From positions 299 to 64,298 of the forward strand of contig JAABSA010000017.1 of the NCBI GenBank assembly GCA_011390635.1: 64,000 nucleotides of DNA, written 5' to 3'. How positions within the stretch are numbered: position 1 is the stretch's first letter; every line of letters begins with the position of its first letter. The DNA is from Desulfotignum sp. GTDB lineage: Bacteria > Desulfobacterota > Desulfobacteria > Desulfobacterales > Desulfobacteraceae. Shown piece by piece: positions 1-7,267 of this stretch. The notes below the pieces were generated by a model that made no database searches, was not told where the DNA came from, and saw only the letters and a program-made list of their open reading frames with translations. The position numbers and the translations under genes were made by a program.

Positions 1-293
1 GTGGGTGCATTTACCAAAGATAGAATTAAGAATATTTAATCAATAATAGAGCCACATTGAGGCCAGAGAATAATTATCGAGCGACTACCATAACCCCAGA
101 TATTGTATATGAATCTTTTTCATCATTGAATTTTTTATTCAATTTTATGACCCGTAACTGCTGTCAAAAAGCATTCTTACAGATTAAAGTGTAAATATAT
201 TTTGCTGAAAATACCCCCCCCCTTTTTGAAATCAAGTATCATTATCCGAAAGGTGAGTATTCACAGACCGGATTTATTACAGATACCATTTCA
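1..293. other. Left-edge region without a supported gene
   Basis: AT-rich sequence. The first 39 bases read as 12 codons ending in TAA and could be the tail of a gene that starts outside the window, but this is too short to support. A run of nine C followed by five T lies near 214-227. A copy of the dispersed GATACC repeat begins near 268. Nothing else was recognised. Confidence 0.4.
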
Positions 294-297
294 ATGC
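268..297 (+). repeat. Dispersed GATACC repeat, copy 1
   Basis: The stretch reads CGGATTTATTAC then AGATACCATTTCAATG. It aligns with the copy at 11487 (GGATAAATTAT then AGATACCAATACAATCC). It sits just before the SEC-C gene. The element recurs only between accessory genes in the first 12.3 kb. Confidence 0.45.
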
Positions 298-326
298 TTG
301 AGCTAATCACTGACGTTACGGAAATT

Positions 327-658
327 ATGAAGATAGGCCGCAATGAACCGTGCCCCTGTGGTAGTGGCAAAAAATATAAGAAATGTTGTTTGAATAATGA
401 TCAACAGACAAAACGAATGCATTCTGATCATAACGGTTTTATTCAACCGGCTCCCCTGGAAATTAGTCAGAAAAGACTCCCGAAAGCTTTGGGAACCCAA
501 ATTCGTCCATATATTTTGGCCAAAATGTGTGATCCAGCAGAGCAACAAGTGCAGGAATTGTATCTTGACCGTCCTGAACTTAAAAAAAGCTCACGATTTC
601 GGTTTCACGGATAGTCGATTTAAAAAAAGAGATAACGAATCTTGAAGCAAAGCGTTAG
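327..658 (+). pseudogene. SEC-C motif protein, frameshifted at two A7 tracts
   Basis: The protein opens with [19 protein letters not shown], the zinc-binding SEC-C motif first known from the SecA C-terminus and found in many small bacterial proteins. ATG 327 places the motif at the N-terminus as in the family; an upstream ATG at 294 is in frame but neither has a clear ribosome binding site. Read without shifts the frame ends at 614 after an unconvincing tail. If one A is skipped in the A7 tract at 582-588 the frame continues as [13 protein letters not shown], and skipping one A in the second A7 tract at 622-628 continues it as KKEITNLEAKR with a stop at 656-658. This suggests two single-base insertions, slippage, or sequence error. 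Function is unknown beyond metal binding. Confidence 0.6.
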
Positions 659-785
659 AAGTTTTTTTTTAGACACGGCGCTGCTTCTGGACAAAAAGGA
701 TGCATGGATGTAAATATTCTATCAGTTTTTTCTGTCAACACAAATTATCCTCCAAAGAAAAATTATTTCTGGGCCTGAAAAATAA

Positions 786-812
786 TGGATACCACCATTA
801 TGCAAAATCTGA
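786..812 (+). repeat. Dispersed GATACC repeat, copy 2
   Basis: GGATACCACCATTATGCAAAATCTG resembles the copy at 8340 (GGATACCCATGC then TATCCAAAATCTG). It lies between the SEC-C fragment and the YwbE fragment, in a stretch (660-886) where I see no gene. Confidence 0.35.
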
Positions 813-886
813 TAGACTTTCTTTTATTAGGGTGCTGGTAACGCACTTAAATGGCCTAACCCTTGACGGAAAAAAATCGGAATGCC

Positions 887-1135
887 ATGGACGGAAATAA
901 CCGAAAGAACATCACCAAAGGAAGTCTCGTAGACGTGGTCCAGAAACCGGACCTGGGGAAGAGTCAAAGATATCCTCACCAAATCCCCCTTTCACCGTGC
1001 TGGGTGGTGGAACGGATTGAACGGTATGCCAAGGAAAATGGGACTTCTGTGTAAAATGTTCTGATCGAGGCACGGGATGGTTTTTTAAGAAGGGTGGATT
1101 TAGAAGATGTTGGACATGAATCAGGTTGTAAGTAA
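887..1135 (+). pseudogene. Decayed YwbE-family (DUF2196) gene
   Basis: From ATG 887 the frame reads MDGNNRKNITKGSLVDVVQK, closely matching the N-terminus of small YwbE proteins (about 65 residues, function unknown). Shortly after, the conserved middle appears in another frame as GRVKDILTKSPFHRAG, so a deletion and a frameshift separate the halves. The first frame meets TAA at 1052 and then continues in frame as NVLIEARDGFLRRVDLEDV to a stop at 1133-1135, resembling the C-terminal DGQVGRV part of the family. The gene is therefore broken at least twice. The family assignment comes from memory of the YwbE pattern. Confidence 0.55.
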
Positions 1136-1176
1136 TATTTGAATTTTGGAGGATTGTTTATGGTTTGGTCAACAAA

Positions 1177-1308
1177 ATGAAAGCTTTTGCCCGTCGTTCA
1201 GCATGGCCGATTGGGGTTTTTCAACCGACACTGCATGGCATCCTGGATACACATGCGTTGCCCGTGGGCACACCGACCACAACTGAAAAAAGGGATGACC
1301 GGCGATGA
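1177..1308 (+). CDS. 43-residue ORF coupled to the next gene
   Basis: A good ribosome binding site (TTTGGAGGA near 1145-1153) precedes ATG 1160, which opens a six-codon peptide ending in TGA that overlaps ATG 1177 (ATGA). The 43-residue frame (start MKAFARRSAW) ends in TGA overlapping the start of the HExxH gene at 1305. The nested start/stop overlaps suggest translational coupling. I do not recognise the peptide; it may be a remnant of a longer N-terminal domain. Confidence 0.3.
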   Translation: MKAFARRSAWPIGVFQPTLHGILDTHALPVGTPTTTEKRDDRR

Positions 1309-2288
1309 AAAAGCAAGTGCTTATTACCATCAGTTCACCATTAACTGACCGAGAGCGTGTTGCCATAGCGAATGAGGGAGCGGGCGAACCGATGAAAAAC
1401 GACTTCACGTTGTTCGAGATCCCCACTGTGGTGAACAGGACTCCCGATCACAATAGCGATGTCCGCGCTGCAAAAGATGAGCCCACGGAATGTCGGATGG
1501 GAGTAGCCAAGCGCATCGGGCGTGAGTGGATCGGTTGGTCGGGATGCATAGCATCTCCGAAAGCACCGCTGGGCGGCGGCGGCCTTGGTAATTTCGCCCC
1601 CGCGCAGCCGTGGAAATGCTCTGGAGGAGATCTGCACAGCCCCTGGCAACGGTGCCCCCTCGGGATGCAGCCCAACGAAACGCAACTGAACGCACCCAAG
1701 CCGGCATCTCCCCCACCGACAACCGTGCCGAGGTCGATCGGTGTCATCAAGGAGATCCAGAGCGTTTTTGTAGACTACAAAATCGAAGGAGCAGTCATTG
1801 CCGACGGTGCAAAAAATACGAGCGGGGCTGTCACGGATTTTACGGTTCCGGAACATAAGAGCCCTGAATACGACCACAAGGATGGCAAGATCACCAAGTT
1901 CAATGGCAAATTCACCTTCAGGGGCACGATCCAAATCCAAACGTTTTACAGCGTAGAGGCAAAGGCGACGGGTTTTGCGTGCTATGGCCGTGGGACCACC
2001 GAACGTGATATTGAGGATCGCAACATCACCCTTGGGTTTCATGAGTCTTGCCATCGTGCTGATTACACGGCCTACCTCAAGGCCAATGACCTACCCGATC
2101 CACCTGAGATGCGCATCGGCATGAGCGCCGATGAGTACGAAAAGGCGGCAAGGAAGTTCAAAAAATCGCTGAAACAGTTCATCTCGGACATGAAAGCAGA
2201 CTCCAAGGCCCGATCAGACGAGGTGGGATTTACCCTGAGCCACTCCGATGCGACAAATAGCTGCTACTCGCACGAACTTCCGGAATGA
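1305..2288 (+). CDS. Putative HExxH metallopeptidase-like protein (DUF922-like)
   Basis: A 327-residue protein. The C-terminal half contains ITLGFHESCHRADY, an HExxH zinc-peptidase motif at the end of a beta-rich domain, followed by a charged helix with KKFKKSLKQF character and an ending around DEVGFTLSHSDAT; this layout resembles DUF922-type predicted metallopeptidases. The N-terminal half is low-complexity, rich in Pro, Gly and Trp, and is not recognised. No signal peptide is evident. The gene is visibly more GC-rich than its AT-rich decayed surroundings, which suggests separate acquisition; a secreted or toxin-like enzyme is possible but not shown. The first 130 residues could contain an undetected frameshift because they look less protein-like than the rest. 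Confidence 0.55.
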   Translation: MKKQVLITISSPLTDRERVAIANEGAGEPMKNDFTLFEIPTVVNRTPDHNSDVRAAKDEPTECRMGVAKRIGREWIGWSGCIASPKAPLGGGGLGNFAPAQPWKCSGGDLHSPWQRCPLGMQPNETQLNAPKPASPPPTTVPRSIGVIKEIQSVFVDYKIEGAVIADGAKNTSGAVTDFTVPEHKSPEYDHKDGKITKFNGKFTFRGTIQIQTFYSVEAKATGFACYGRGTTERDIEDRNITLGFHESCHRADYTAYLKANDLPDPPEMRIGMSADEYEKAARKFKKSLKQFISDMKADSKARSDEVGFTLSHSDATNSCYSHELPE

Positions 2289-2325
2289 CTATGTGGTAAT
2301 TGTGGCCAACAAATACAGAATTTTT

Positions 2326-2363
2326 GGATTATGTGATCAGATACCATTCAACTTTACAAAATG
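2326..2363 (+). repeat. Dispersed GATACC repeat, copy 3
   Basis: GGATTATGTGATC then AGATACCATTCAAC and CAAAATG; it aligns with the copies at 268 and 11487. It separates the HExxH gene from the truncated aldo/keto reductase. Confidence 0.45.
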
Positions 2364-2447
2364 AACGGAATCACACATGAACGTTTTCGGTGGGGGTGGT
2401 CTGTTAATTCCCCAAACAGCCGGCAATTCCAAAGAGGATTGGAACAT

Positions 2448-2810
2448 ATGTCAGAACAAAAACTGAGTTTTTCTCCTGCCGAATTTTCTCATACTGTGCT
2501 TCCGGTCGTGAAAAAGACTGTATTTCGAATGGGTATTGCCGGTAACTATGGACTTGATTCTTCTGATATCAAATGGGCTGCTGACCAGGGGGCCAATTAT
2601 TGGGTATGGGGAAGAAGTTTCGGCAAAGTCACAGACGGAATCAGGGAAGTCATAAAGAGTGATCGCGAGAACCATGTGGTTGCCATGCTCGGGTGGGGCT
2701 ATTTCGGCTGGCAGGTGAGGCGCAGTGTGGAAAACGCCCTGCGGAAACTGGGTACCGACTACCTGGATGTTTTCAAGCTGGCCTGGCTTGGGAAGACATC
2801 AATTGCATGA
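2448..2810 (+). pseudogene. Aldo/keto reductase, N-terminal fragment
   Basis: ATG 2448 follows AGAGGA. The product (about 120 residues) begins with a barrel-type N-terminus (RMGIAGNYGLDSSDIKWAADQG), keeps the YWVWG and GWGYFGWQVRRSVENALRKL regions and the family signature LGTDYLDVFKLAW, then stops. Intact aldo/keto reductases are about 270-330 residues, so more than half of the NADPH-dependent (beta/alpha)8 barrel is missing. Reading on in any frame shows no continuation. It is most likely a non-functional remnant, cut close to the repeat copy at 2824. Confidence 0.7.
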
Positions 2811-2823
2811 ATTTTCTGAGGCT

Positions 2824-2865
2824 GAAATAATTTATGATACCCATGGTATTCAAAAACTGATATGG
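2824..2865 (+). repeat. Dispersed GATACC repeat, copy 4
   Basis: Contains GATACCCATGGTATTC followed by AAAAACTGATATGG. The core GATACCCATGGTATT is a near palindrome. It sits between the aldo/keto reductase fragment and the DsrE-like gene. Confidence 0.45.
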
Positions 2866-3010
2866 TCGATTCGTTCAGGGATGGTGGTTGTAAGAGGGTT
2901 GAAATTTGGATAAATATGTAATTCTTTGCTGAATCTTACAAGAATCCAATTTAAAACCTGTTCAGTTGTTCGGAGCCGTGATAAATGTTCAAATAATCAA
3001 GGGGAAAACG

Positions 3011-3328
3011 ATGAGAGTAGCTATGGTAGTCAGCCAGAACACCCCAGAGGTGGTTTGGAATGCTTTTCGACTGGCAAATATTATGCTTGAAGAAATGGAC
3101 GATGTCAGCATTTTTCTTAACGGCCCCAGCGTTGAATATGAAAAATTTGATTCTGATCAGTTTTCATTAAAGGAACTGGCAAAAATATTTACCCTTTCAG
3201 AGGGTAATCTGTTCGCTTGAGGCAAATTAATGGACCTTCACGGCGTGAAGGAAGGATATCACAAGAGAGCGACCCAGAAAAATTTATATGATCTAATCAA
3301 AGAGAGTGATAAAATAATTTCATATTAA
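3011..3328 (+). CDS. DsrE-like protein, probable selenoprotein (in-frame TGA at 3218)
   Basis: ATG 3011 follows AAGGGGAAAACG. Residues 1-69 form the N-terminal half of a DsrE/DsrF-like fold (MRVAMVVSQNTPEVVWNAF, SIFLNGPSVEYE). At codon 70 there is TGA, and the same frame then continues through GKLMDLHGV to NLYDLIKESDKIISY and TAA at 3326, giving the usual family length of 105 residues. In DsrE relatives this position carries the first Cys of an ACGTC-type motif, so TGA replaces the redox Cys (FA-U-GK). A 7-bp perfect hairpin lies 21 bases downstream (see SECIS). DsrE-like selenoproteins are known in bacteria. The second Cys of the motif is absent. The alternative is a nonsense mutation, which is a real risk in this decayed region. 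Confidence 0.7.
3235..3251 (+). promoter_or_regulatory. Candidate bacterial SECIS hairpin
   Basis: CCTTCAC-GGC-GTGAAGG forms a perfect 7-bp stem with a three-base loop starting with G. The loop begins 22 bases after the TGA at 3218-3220, inside the 16-37 base window usually given for bacterial SECIS elements, and the hairpin lies inside the coding frame as expected for SelB-dependent insertion. Confidence 0.6.
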
Positions 3329-3545
3329 GGCCAGGCATCCTTGTCTCTTAGCTTGCGCAACATCGCATGAAACGAAAACCTTTCCATGTCCTGGTCAAAA
3401 TAGCTGAATGTCTGTATCAGTGATAACCCTACAACGCAATTTATATATAATGACCAATTTCTTTCTCACGCGTTCTCCAATGGCGTATGGCTTTATCACC
3501 CGGGGTAATATTTCCTTTTTCAATGCGGCAGTTGAGGAGTCTTTT
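3329..3545. other. Intergenic region with no recognised gene
   Basis: Lies between the converging DsrE-like gene and the minus-strand operon. Short open frames on both strands have no ribosome binding sites or recognisable similarity. No clear terminator hairpin was seen. Confidence 0.4.
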
Positions 3546-4601
3546 TTATCGTACGAGCCTATTTTTATGCTGATAATCTTCACAGCCGCAGGTGGATGCC
3601 ATATGGGATTTATAGTCCGCCTCTGTTAATGACCACCACTTTTCATCCAGAGGAGCATCTACAAATGGTGATATGTGATTGCTGAGAAGTTTTCCGGTGG
3701 TATATTCCTGGTCAAAAATAATCTTATTATCAGGGTCATTTAACCTCTTTTCGATTAATTTTTTTCCAGTTGCAAGATTTTTATTGGTGCTATCGGAAAA
3801 CATCACATTCAATGAATAAATTTGGACGTCATCTGTATCGACACATTGATATCCCTCGGTTGAATCATATATATATTTAAACCCTGGGCTGCATGTCAGC
3901 AGAACCCTTACTGGCTTTATTTTGCTGTAAAAAGAATATAGGGAAAGTAGACAGCTGAAAAGCGGATATCCCAAGTCATATCCTGGCACATCCCTTGCTT
4001 TTTCTCCAAGGTTAAAATATTTGCTTTTGTTGAGTTCAGGATATGTCTGATGAAATGCCTGGCTATAAAAGACCTGCATGGAATCCAAAGCCTCAAGTGA
4101 AAAGAGTGCCAAATTATCTGTTGTATCCATAATCATTTCAATGGCTGCCACGTTAAACAGGGAGGCGGGTATCCGGTCTCTTTGCTCTAACCTTGGTGTG
4201 TGCGTATCATCGAAAAGATTACTCTTGACAAAGGCCTGCTCTTCAAAAGAAAAGTGATTAAAAAACCGCCCATTGGTAAAAGGATAATATTTTACACTAA
4301 ACAGCCCGCCCGCCAAGTGCTTGCTCTCCCATAGGTCGTCAATGGTTTCATTTAATTCTAAAGAATAGGCTCCGTCAGTTTGAGGCATCCAGAAATACCA
4401 AGCCGGTTTGTCGCTCCACACAGGGCTTACGGCTTGAAGGCCGATGAGTTCCTTTACCTTGTCAACCCAGGAGGTGGTGACCAGCATATTGTCTATTTTA
4501 TTGCGAAACAGGCTCTGAAGATCGATATCAGTATCCTCCGTTTTTTTCAAAAAGTTCTTTGATGATGTCTTTTTTGTCCCGCCCGTCAATCGGTATTCCA
4601 A
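3546..4601 (-). CDS. Unknown protein, last gene of five-gene operon
   Basis: A soluble-looking protein of 313-351 residues that I do not recognise. It is rich in aromatic residues (PAWYFWM, KYYPFTNGRFFNHFSFEEQ) and ends near a Cys pair (STCGCEDY). No signal peptide or membrane segment is visible. The start is uncertain: the longest frame uses TTG at 4601 and overlaps the 90-residue gene by 74 bases, whereas ATG at 4487 lies 41 bases after that gene's stop; a GGAGGA sequence spans the end of the upstream gene. It is the promoter-distal gene in the cytochrome, MBL protein, membrane protein, 90-residue protein series. Confidence 0.6.
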   Translation of the reverse strand: MEYRLTGGTKKTSSKNFLKKTEDTDIDLQSLFRNKIDNMLVTTSWVDKVKELIGLQAVSPVWSDKPAWYFWMPQTDGAYSLELNETIDDLWESKHLAGGLFSVKYYPFTNGRFFNHFSFEEQAFVKSNLFDDTHTPRLEQRDRIPASLFNVAAIEMIMDTTDNLALFSLEALDSMQVFYSQAFHQTYPELNKSKYFNLGEKARDVPGYDLGYPLFSCLLSLYSFYSKIKPVRVLLTCSPGFKYIYDSTEGYQCVDTDDVQIYSLNVMFSDSTNKNLATGKKLIEKRLNDPDNKIIFDQEYTTGKLLSNHISPFVDAPLDEKWWSLTEADYKSHMASTCGCEDYQHKNRLVR

Positions 4602-4800
4602 GCTGACGGGCGGTTTCTATCAATATTTCATCGGGGTAGGCCAGGGTCAGCGCATAACTGGACTCATAGGAATCAAAATATTCATCAAATTCCTGTTTCT
4701 TCTTTGCCTCTTTGATGCCTTCATCAAAACCGGAAAGGATTTTACCAACCTCACCTAAAAAACAGTTCTTGAAAAAACCTCTTTTGTTTTTATCAATCAT
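4528..4800 (-). CDS. Unknown 90-residue charged protein
   Basis: The start ATG overlaps the stop of the membrane protein (ATGA), so translation is probably coupled. The middle is helical and very charged (GFDEGIKEAKKKQEFDEYFDSY) and the C-terminus (ETARQLGIPIDGRDKKDIIKELFE) resembles the short helix-turn-helix of SAP or Rho-N type modules. No Cys pair or membrane segment is present. It probably acts in the cytoplasm with the membrane protein; function unknown. Confidence 0.6.
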   Translation of the reverse strand: MIDKNKRGFFKNCFLGEVGKILSGFDEGIKEAKKKQEFDEYFDSYESSYALTLAYPDEILIETARQLGIPIDGRDKKDIIKELFEKNGGY

Positions 4801-6055
4801 TTAAACCCGTTCCCCTGTCTTTTTTTAGAGGCCAGCCTTCAAAAAAATCACAGTGTACAGCAATAATACTTAAAAAAAGGATGGTCCATACCAGAGGGGT
4901 ATCGTCCGGCTGGGCAATGCCGGGGACCTTGCCAAGGAAAAAGACAGTGGCATTTGAATAATAGAAAAGATAAACAAGCGCTCCACCGACAATAGCAAGA
5001 AGAGTTCGGACGATTGCATTCAGCCATATAGAGTTTGTATTGGGGAAATTGTTAAAGTAATTTTTTAAAATAAAGGCGGACAGAATCAAAAAACCGCTGA
5101 TTTCAGCCGCATGGAGAAACCTGAAATCCGGACCGTCAGTATATTGACCGCCCATGAACGGCTCGTCCCAGAAATAAATCATGCCTTTAAGTAGAATCCA
5201 GAGCAGAATGATTCCTAAAATGGTGGTCACAATAAAAACAAAGAGTCCCCTTAAAAAATTTCCCCCATCTTTTTTTGCAAGGAGTTTGAATGGATAGCCT
5301 TCCCATAGCAGATCAGATGAAACAGCCCAGAAAAGGGCACACAGCAGCAGGCCCAGACTGAAATTGGCGCTGCCGGTATCTGCAAAAGATATCCACCAGG
5401 GTTCAACACCGGCATTTACTTGGGCCGGATAAAAAAGATGGCATACACTTGCATGAAACAATACCGTATAAGCAATGACAACAAAAAAAAGGATGGTGAA
5501 CAGGCGGCTCCATGCCTGGACACTCCGATCATTTTTTTGCCATGGCCATCGTCCAAACCCGGCACTCCAAGTTATGGTAATCCATAAAAATGCGGCGAAA
5601 AAATACAGAATGGCCCTGCTGGATATCTCCCGGGCGTTCCAAATCTCAGCCCCCTGACTGCCTGCAGCAATGATGGAGTATGGGCTGAAATACGTGATAC
5701 CGAATTCACCGAGAAATTTCCAGAAAACAACGTAATATAAAAACAACATCAGGACAACAGCAGTGATTGTCAATAGAATTCCTCTGATCAGGACACTCTG
5801 GTCCGGGGGCGTTTTTTCCGCAAACGGGTAAAATTCAAAAATATCCTTGATGATTAGAATGGCGGAAAAAAAAACAACCACCAATGAGAATCCATACATG
5901 GGTGTATAAAGCCTAAAAATTCCGTCGGCATGCATAAAAATATACCATAAAAGCCAAACAATACAGAAAATGGCAACAATATTTACCAGACCCATAATAT
6001 AATTGAACCTGTTTTCCAATGGTGAATCTGTTTCCATAATAATTCTGTGCTCCAT
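4793..6055 (-). CDS. 10-TM membrane protein with fivefold internal motif
   Basis: A 420-residue integral membrane protein with about ten hydrophobic segments (near residues 22-45, 52-72, 88-112, 148-166, 182-204, 230-250, 267-292, 318-334, 348-370 and 386-404). An aromatic-Pro motif recurs in each loop after an even-numbered helix: FEFYPF (73), FGRWPW (167), WEGYPF (251), FNNFP (334) and FEGWPL (405). Four of these loops are Lys/Arg-rich and followed by RGILL/RLFTI/RGLFV/RTLLA, so all five appear to lie on the cytoplasmic side. The protein thus seems built from repeated helical hairpins. ATG 6055 lacks a ribosome site; ATG 6037 has GGAG upstream. I do not recognise the family; transporter or electron-transfer membrane anchor are both possible. 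Confidence 0.65.
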   Translation of the reverse strand: MEHRIIMETDSPLENRFNYIMGLVNIVAIFCIVWLLWYIFMHADGIFRLYTPMYGFSLVVVFFSAILIIKDIFEFYPFAEKTPPDQSVLIRGILLTITAVVLMLFLYYVVFWKFLGEFGITYFSPYSIIAAGSQGAEIWNAREISSRAILYFFAAFLWITITWSAGFGRWPWQKNDRSVQAWSRLFTILFFVVIAYTVLFHASVCHLFYPAQVNAGVEPWWISFADTGSANFSLGLLLCALFWAVSSDLLWEGYPFKLLAKKDGGNFLRGLFVFIVTTILGIILLWILLKGMIYFWDEPFMGGQYTDGPDFRFLHAAEISGFLILSAFILKNYFNNFPNTNSIWLNAIVRTLLAIVGGALVYLFYYSNATVFFLGKVPGIAQPDDTPLVWTILFLSIIAVHCDFFEGWPLKKDRGTGLND

Positions 6056-6132
6056 TTAAAGGAGGAAAGAGAAAGGAGATACTTTCCCTTTCCTGCAGAT
6101 TATTTATATTCCATTTTTCTGCCGTCTGGTTT

Positions 6133-7227
6133 TTAAAACACGACAAAATCTCCATTAGTCAGGAATGCATTGCTTCCAGTGGCCACTGTGGAGGTTCTCT
6201 TGTAAGATTTATACTTGTCTGTTCCCTTGACAACGGGTACCCCTGCGGCAGCAGCCTTCTCCGCCCAGATCCATCCGGTACAGTGGTTGCATGCCAGTTT
6301 TTCTATTTTAAAGGCCTTAACCCCTTTAATGATATCGTCAAACTTCGGATCCCATGTCTCAAACAAGGTAATGTGCAGGCCGCCGTAACAGCCATAGGGA
6401 TGATATCCTTCAAAGTTCTTCCGGGCATAGGAAAATAGGGAAAGAATCCCTGGATGACAACAGCCGGTAACGGTAACCGTGCCCTTGTCCTTGACATTAA
6501 AGTAAAGCACATTTTCCCCTCTGACCCTTAGCAGTATCGGCACATCAAAATTTCTTACAGCTACCCCGGGCATGACTTGATAGATACCCTCCCCCTTTTC
6601 GCCGTCTGGATTGCATTCCACCAGTTTGCCAGTATGTGGCACATCATTTTTACAGATATGGTGCTCTTTGCCTTCCTTGTCTTTGGCCGTCAGATGAGCG
6701 CCTTTTAACAGCGCCATATCTTCCGGATAGTGAGTGGCCGGTCCATAGATTGTAATATCAGGTTTGTGTTTCAAGGTGGACTCAATCCCCCAGAAATGAT
6801 CCAAATGCCAGTGGGACAGTATCATAAACTCGATCTCTCCGCTTTTCAACATGGCAGGGATATTGTTCATTTCATAGATATAGTCAACCCAGTCATTGTT
6901 CCAGCCGGTATCCAGCAAAATTTTTCTTTCTTTCCCATCCAGCTCAGTCACGGTGATCAATGCCATATATCCACCGGCATTATCCCATTTCCAGGGAATG
7001 GTATACTGATTGGTCATGGCCCCGCCATAATCTACGATATCTTTTTTAAATATGTCGTTATCAAACCAGCTTGTTTCGGAAAGCACATCAATCTTAACGC
7101 TTTTCACTTCACCAAAATCTACTTTTTTCTTCTTTGCTTCTGCCTGACGGGCCAAGACGCTTGATCCGGTTAAGGATGCGGCAACACCTGTTGCAGCCAG
7201 TGATTTTAAAAATGCTCGTCGTTTCAT
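6133..7227 (-). CDS. Tat-exported metallo-beta-lactamase-fold hydrolase
   Basis: The N-terminus has a twin-arginine signal (MKRRAFLKSLAATG) and cleavage after the Ala-rich stretch near residue 31 is plausible. The zinc motif HxHxDH is HWHLDH at residues 139-144, preceded by LLDTGWNND. A later TGCCHPG resembles the TGC(S/C)H(A/P)G motif of the subfamily that includes dihydropterin-phosphate synthase-like MBL proteins. It would act in the periplasm as a folded metalloenzyme. Substrate unknown. AAAAGGAG precedes the start. It is the second gene of the operon, after the monoheme cytochrome, 40 bases away. Confidence 0.8.
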   Translation of the reverse strand: MKRRAFLKSLAATGVAASLTGSSVLARQAEAKKKKVDFGEVKSVKIDVLSETSWFDNDIFKKDIVDYGGAMTNQYTIPWKWDNAGGYMALITVTELDGKERKILLDTGWNNDWVDYIYEMNNIPAMLKSGEIEFMILSHWHLDHFWGIESTLKHKPDITIYGPATHYPEDMALLKGAHLTAKDKEGKEHHICKNDVPHTGKLVECNPDGEKGEGIYQVMPGVAVRNFDVPILLRVRGENVLYFNVKDKGTVTVTGCCHPGILSLFSYARKNFEGYHPYGCYGGLHITLFETWDPKFDDIIKGVKAFKIEKLACNHCTGWIWAEKAAAAGVPVVKGTDKYKSYKRTSTVATGSNAFLTNGDFVVF

Positions 7228-7267
7228 AAAAAACTCCTTTTATTTAACCAAACTGATAATGCATGAA

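Noticed and set aside
1-39. Possible C-terminal tail of a gene entering from the left
   Set aside because: Twelve codons are too few to identify or support.
640-870. Integron attC-like sites (GCGTTAG near 651, GCCTAAC near 854)
   Set aside because: Only isolated core-like heptamers; the paired inner boxes and palindromic layout of attC could not be traced, and no integrase is present.
2808-2930. Second TGA read-through (selenoprotein) at the end of the aldo/keto reductase fragment
   Set aside because: The frame after the TGA at 2808 meets further stops at once and shows no family similarity; there is no suitable hairpin.
3395-3629. Short ORFs on both strands near 3.4-3.6 kb
   Set aside because: They overlap each other and the end of a better supported gene, and lack ribosome sites and similarity.
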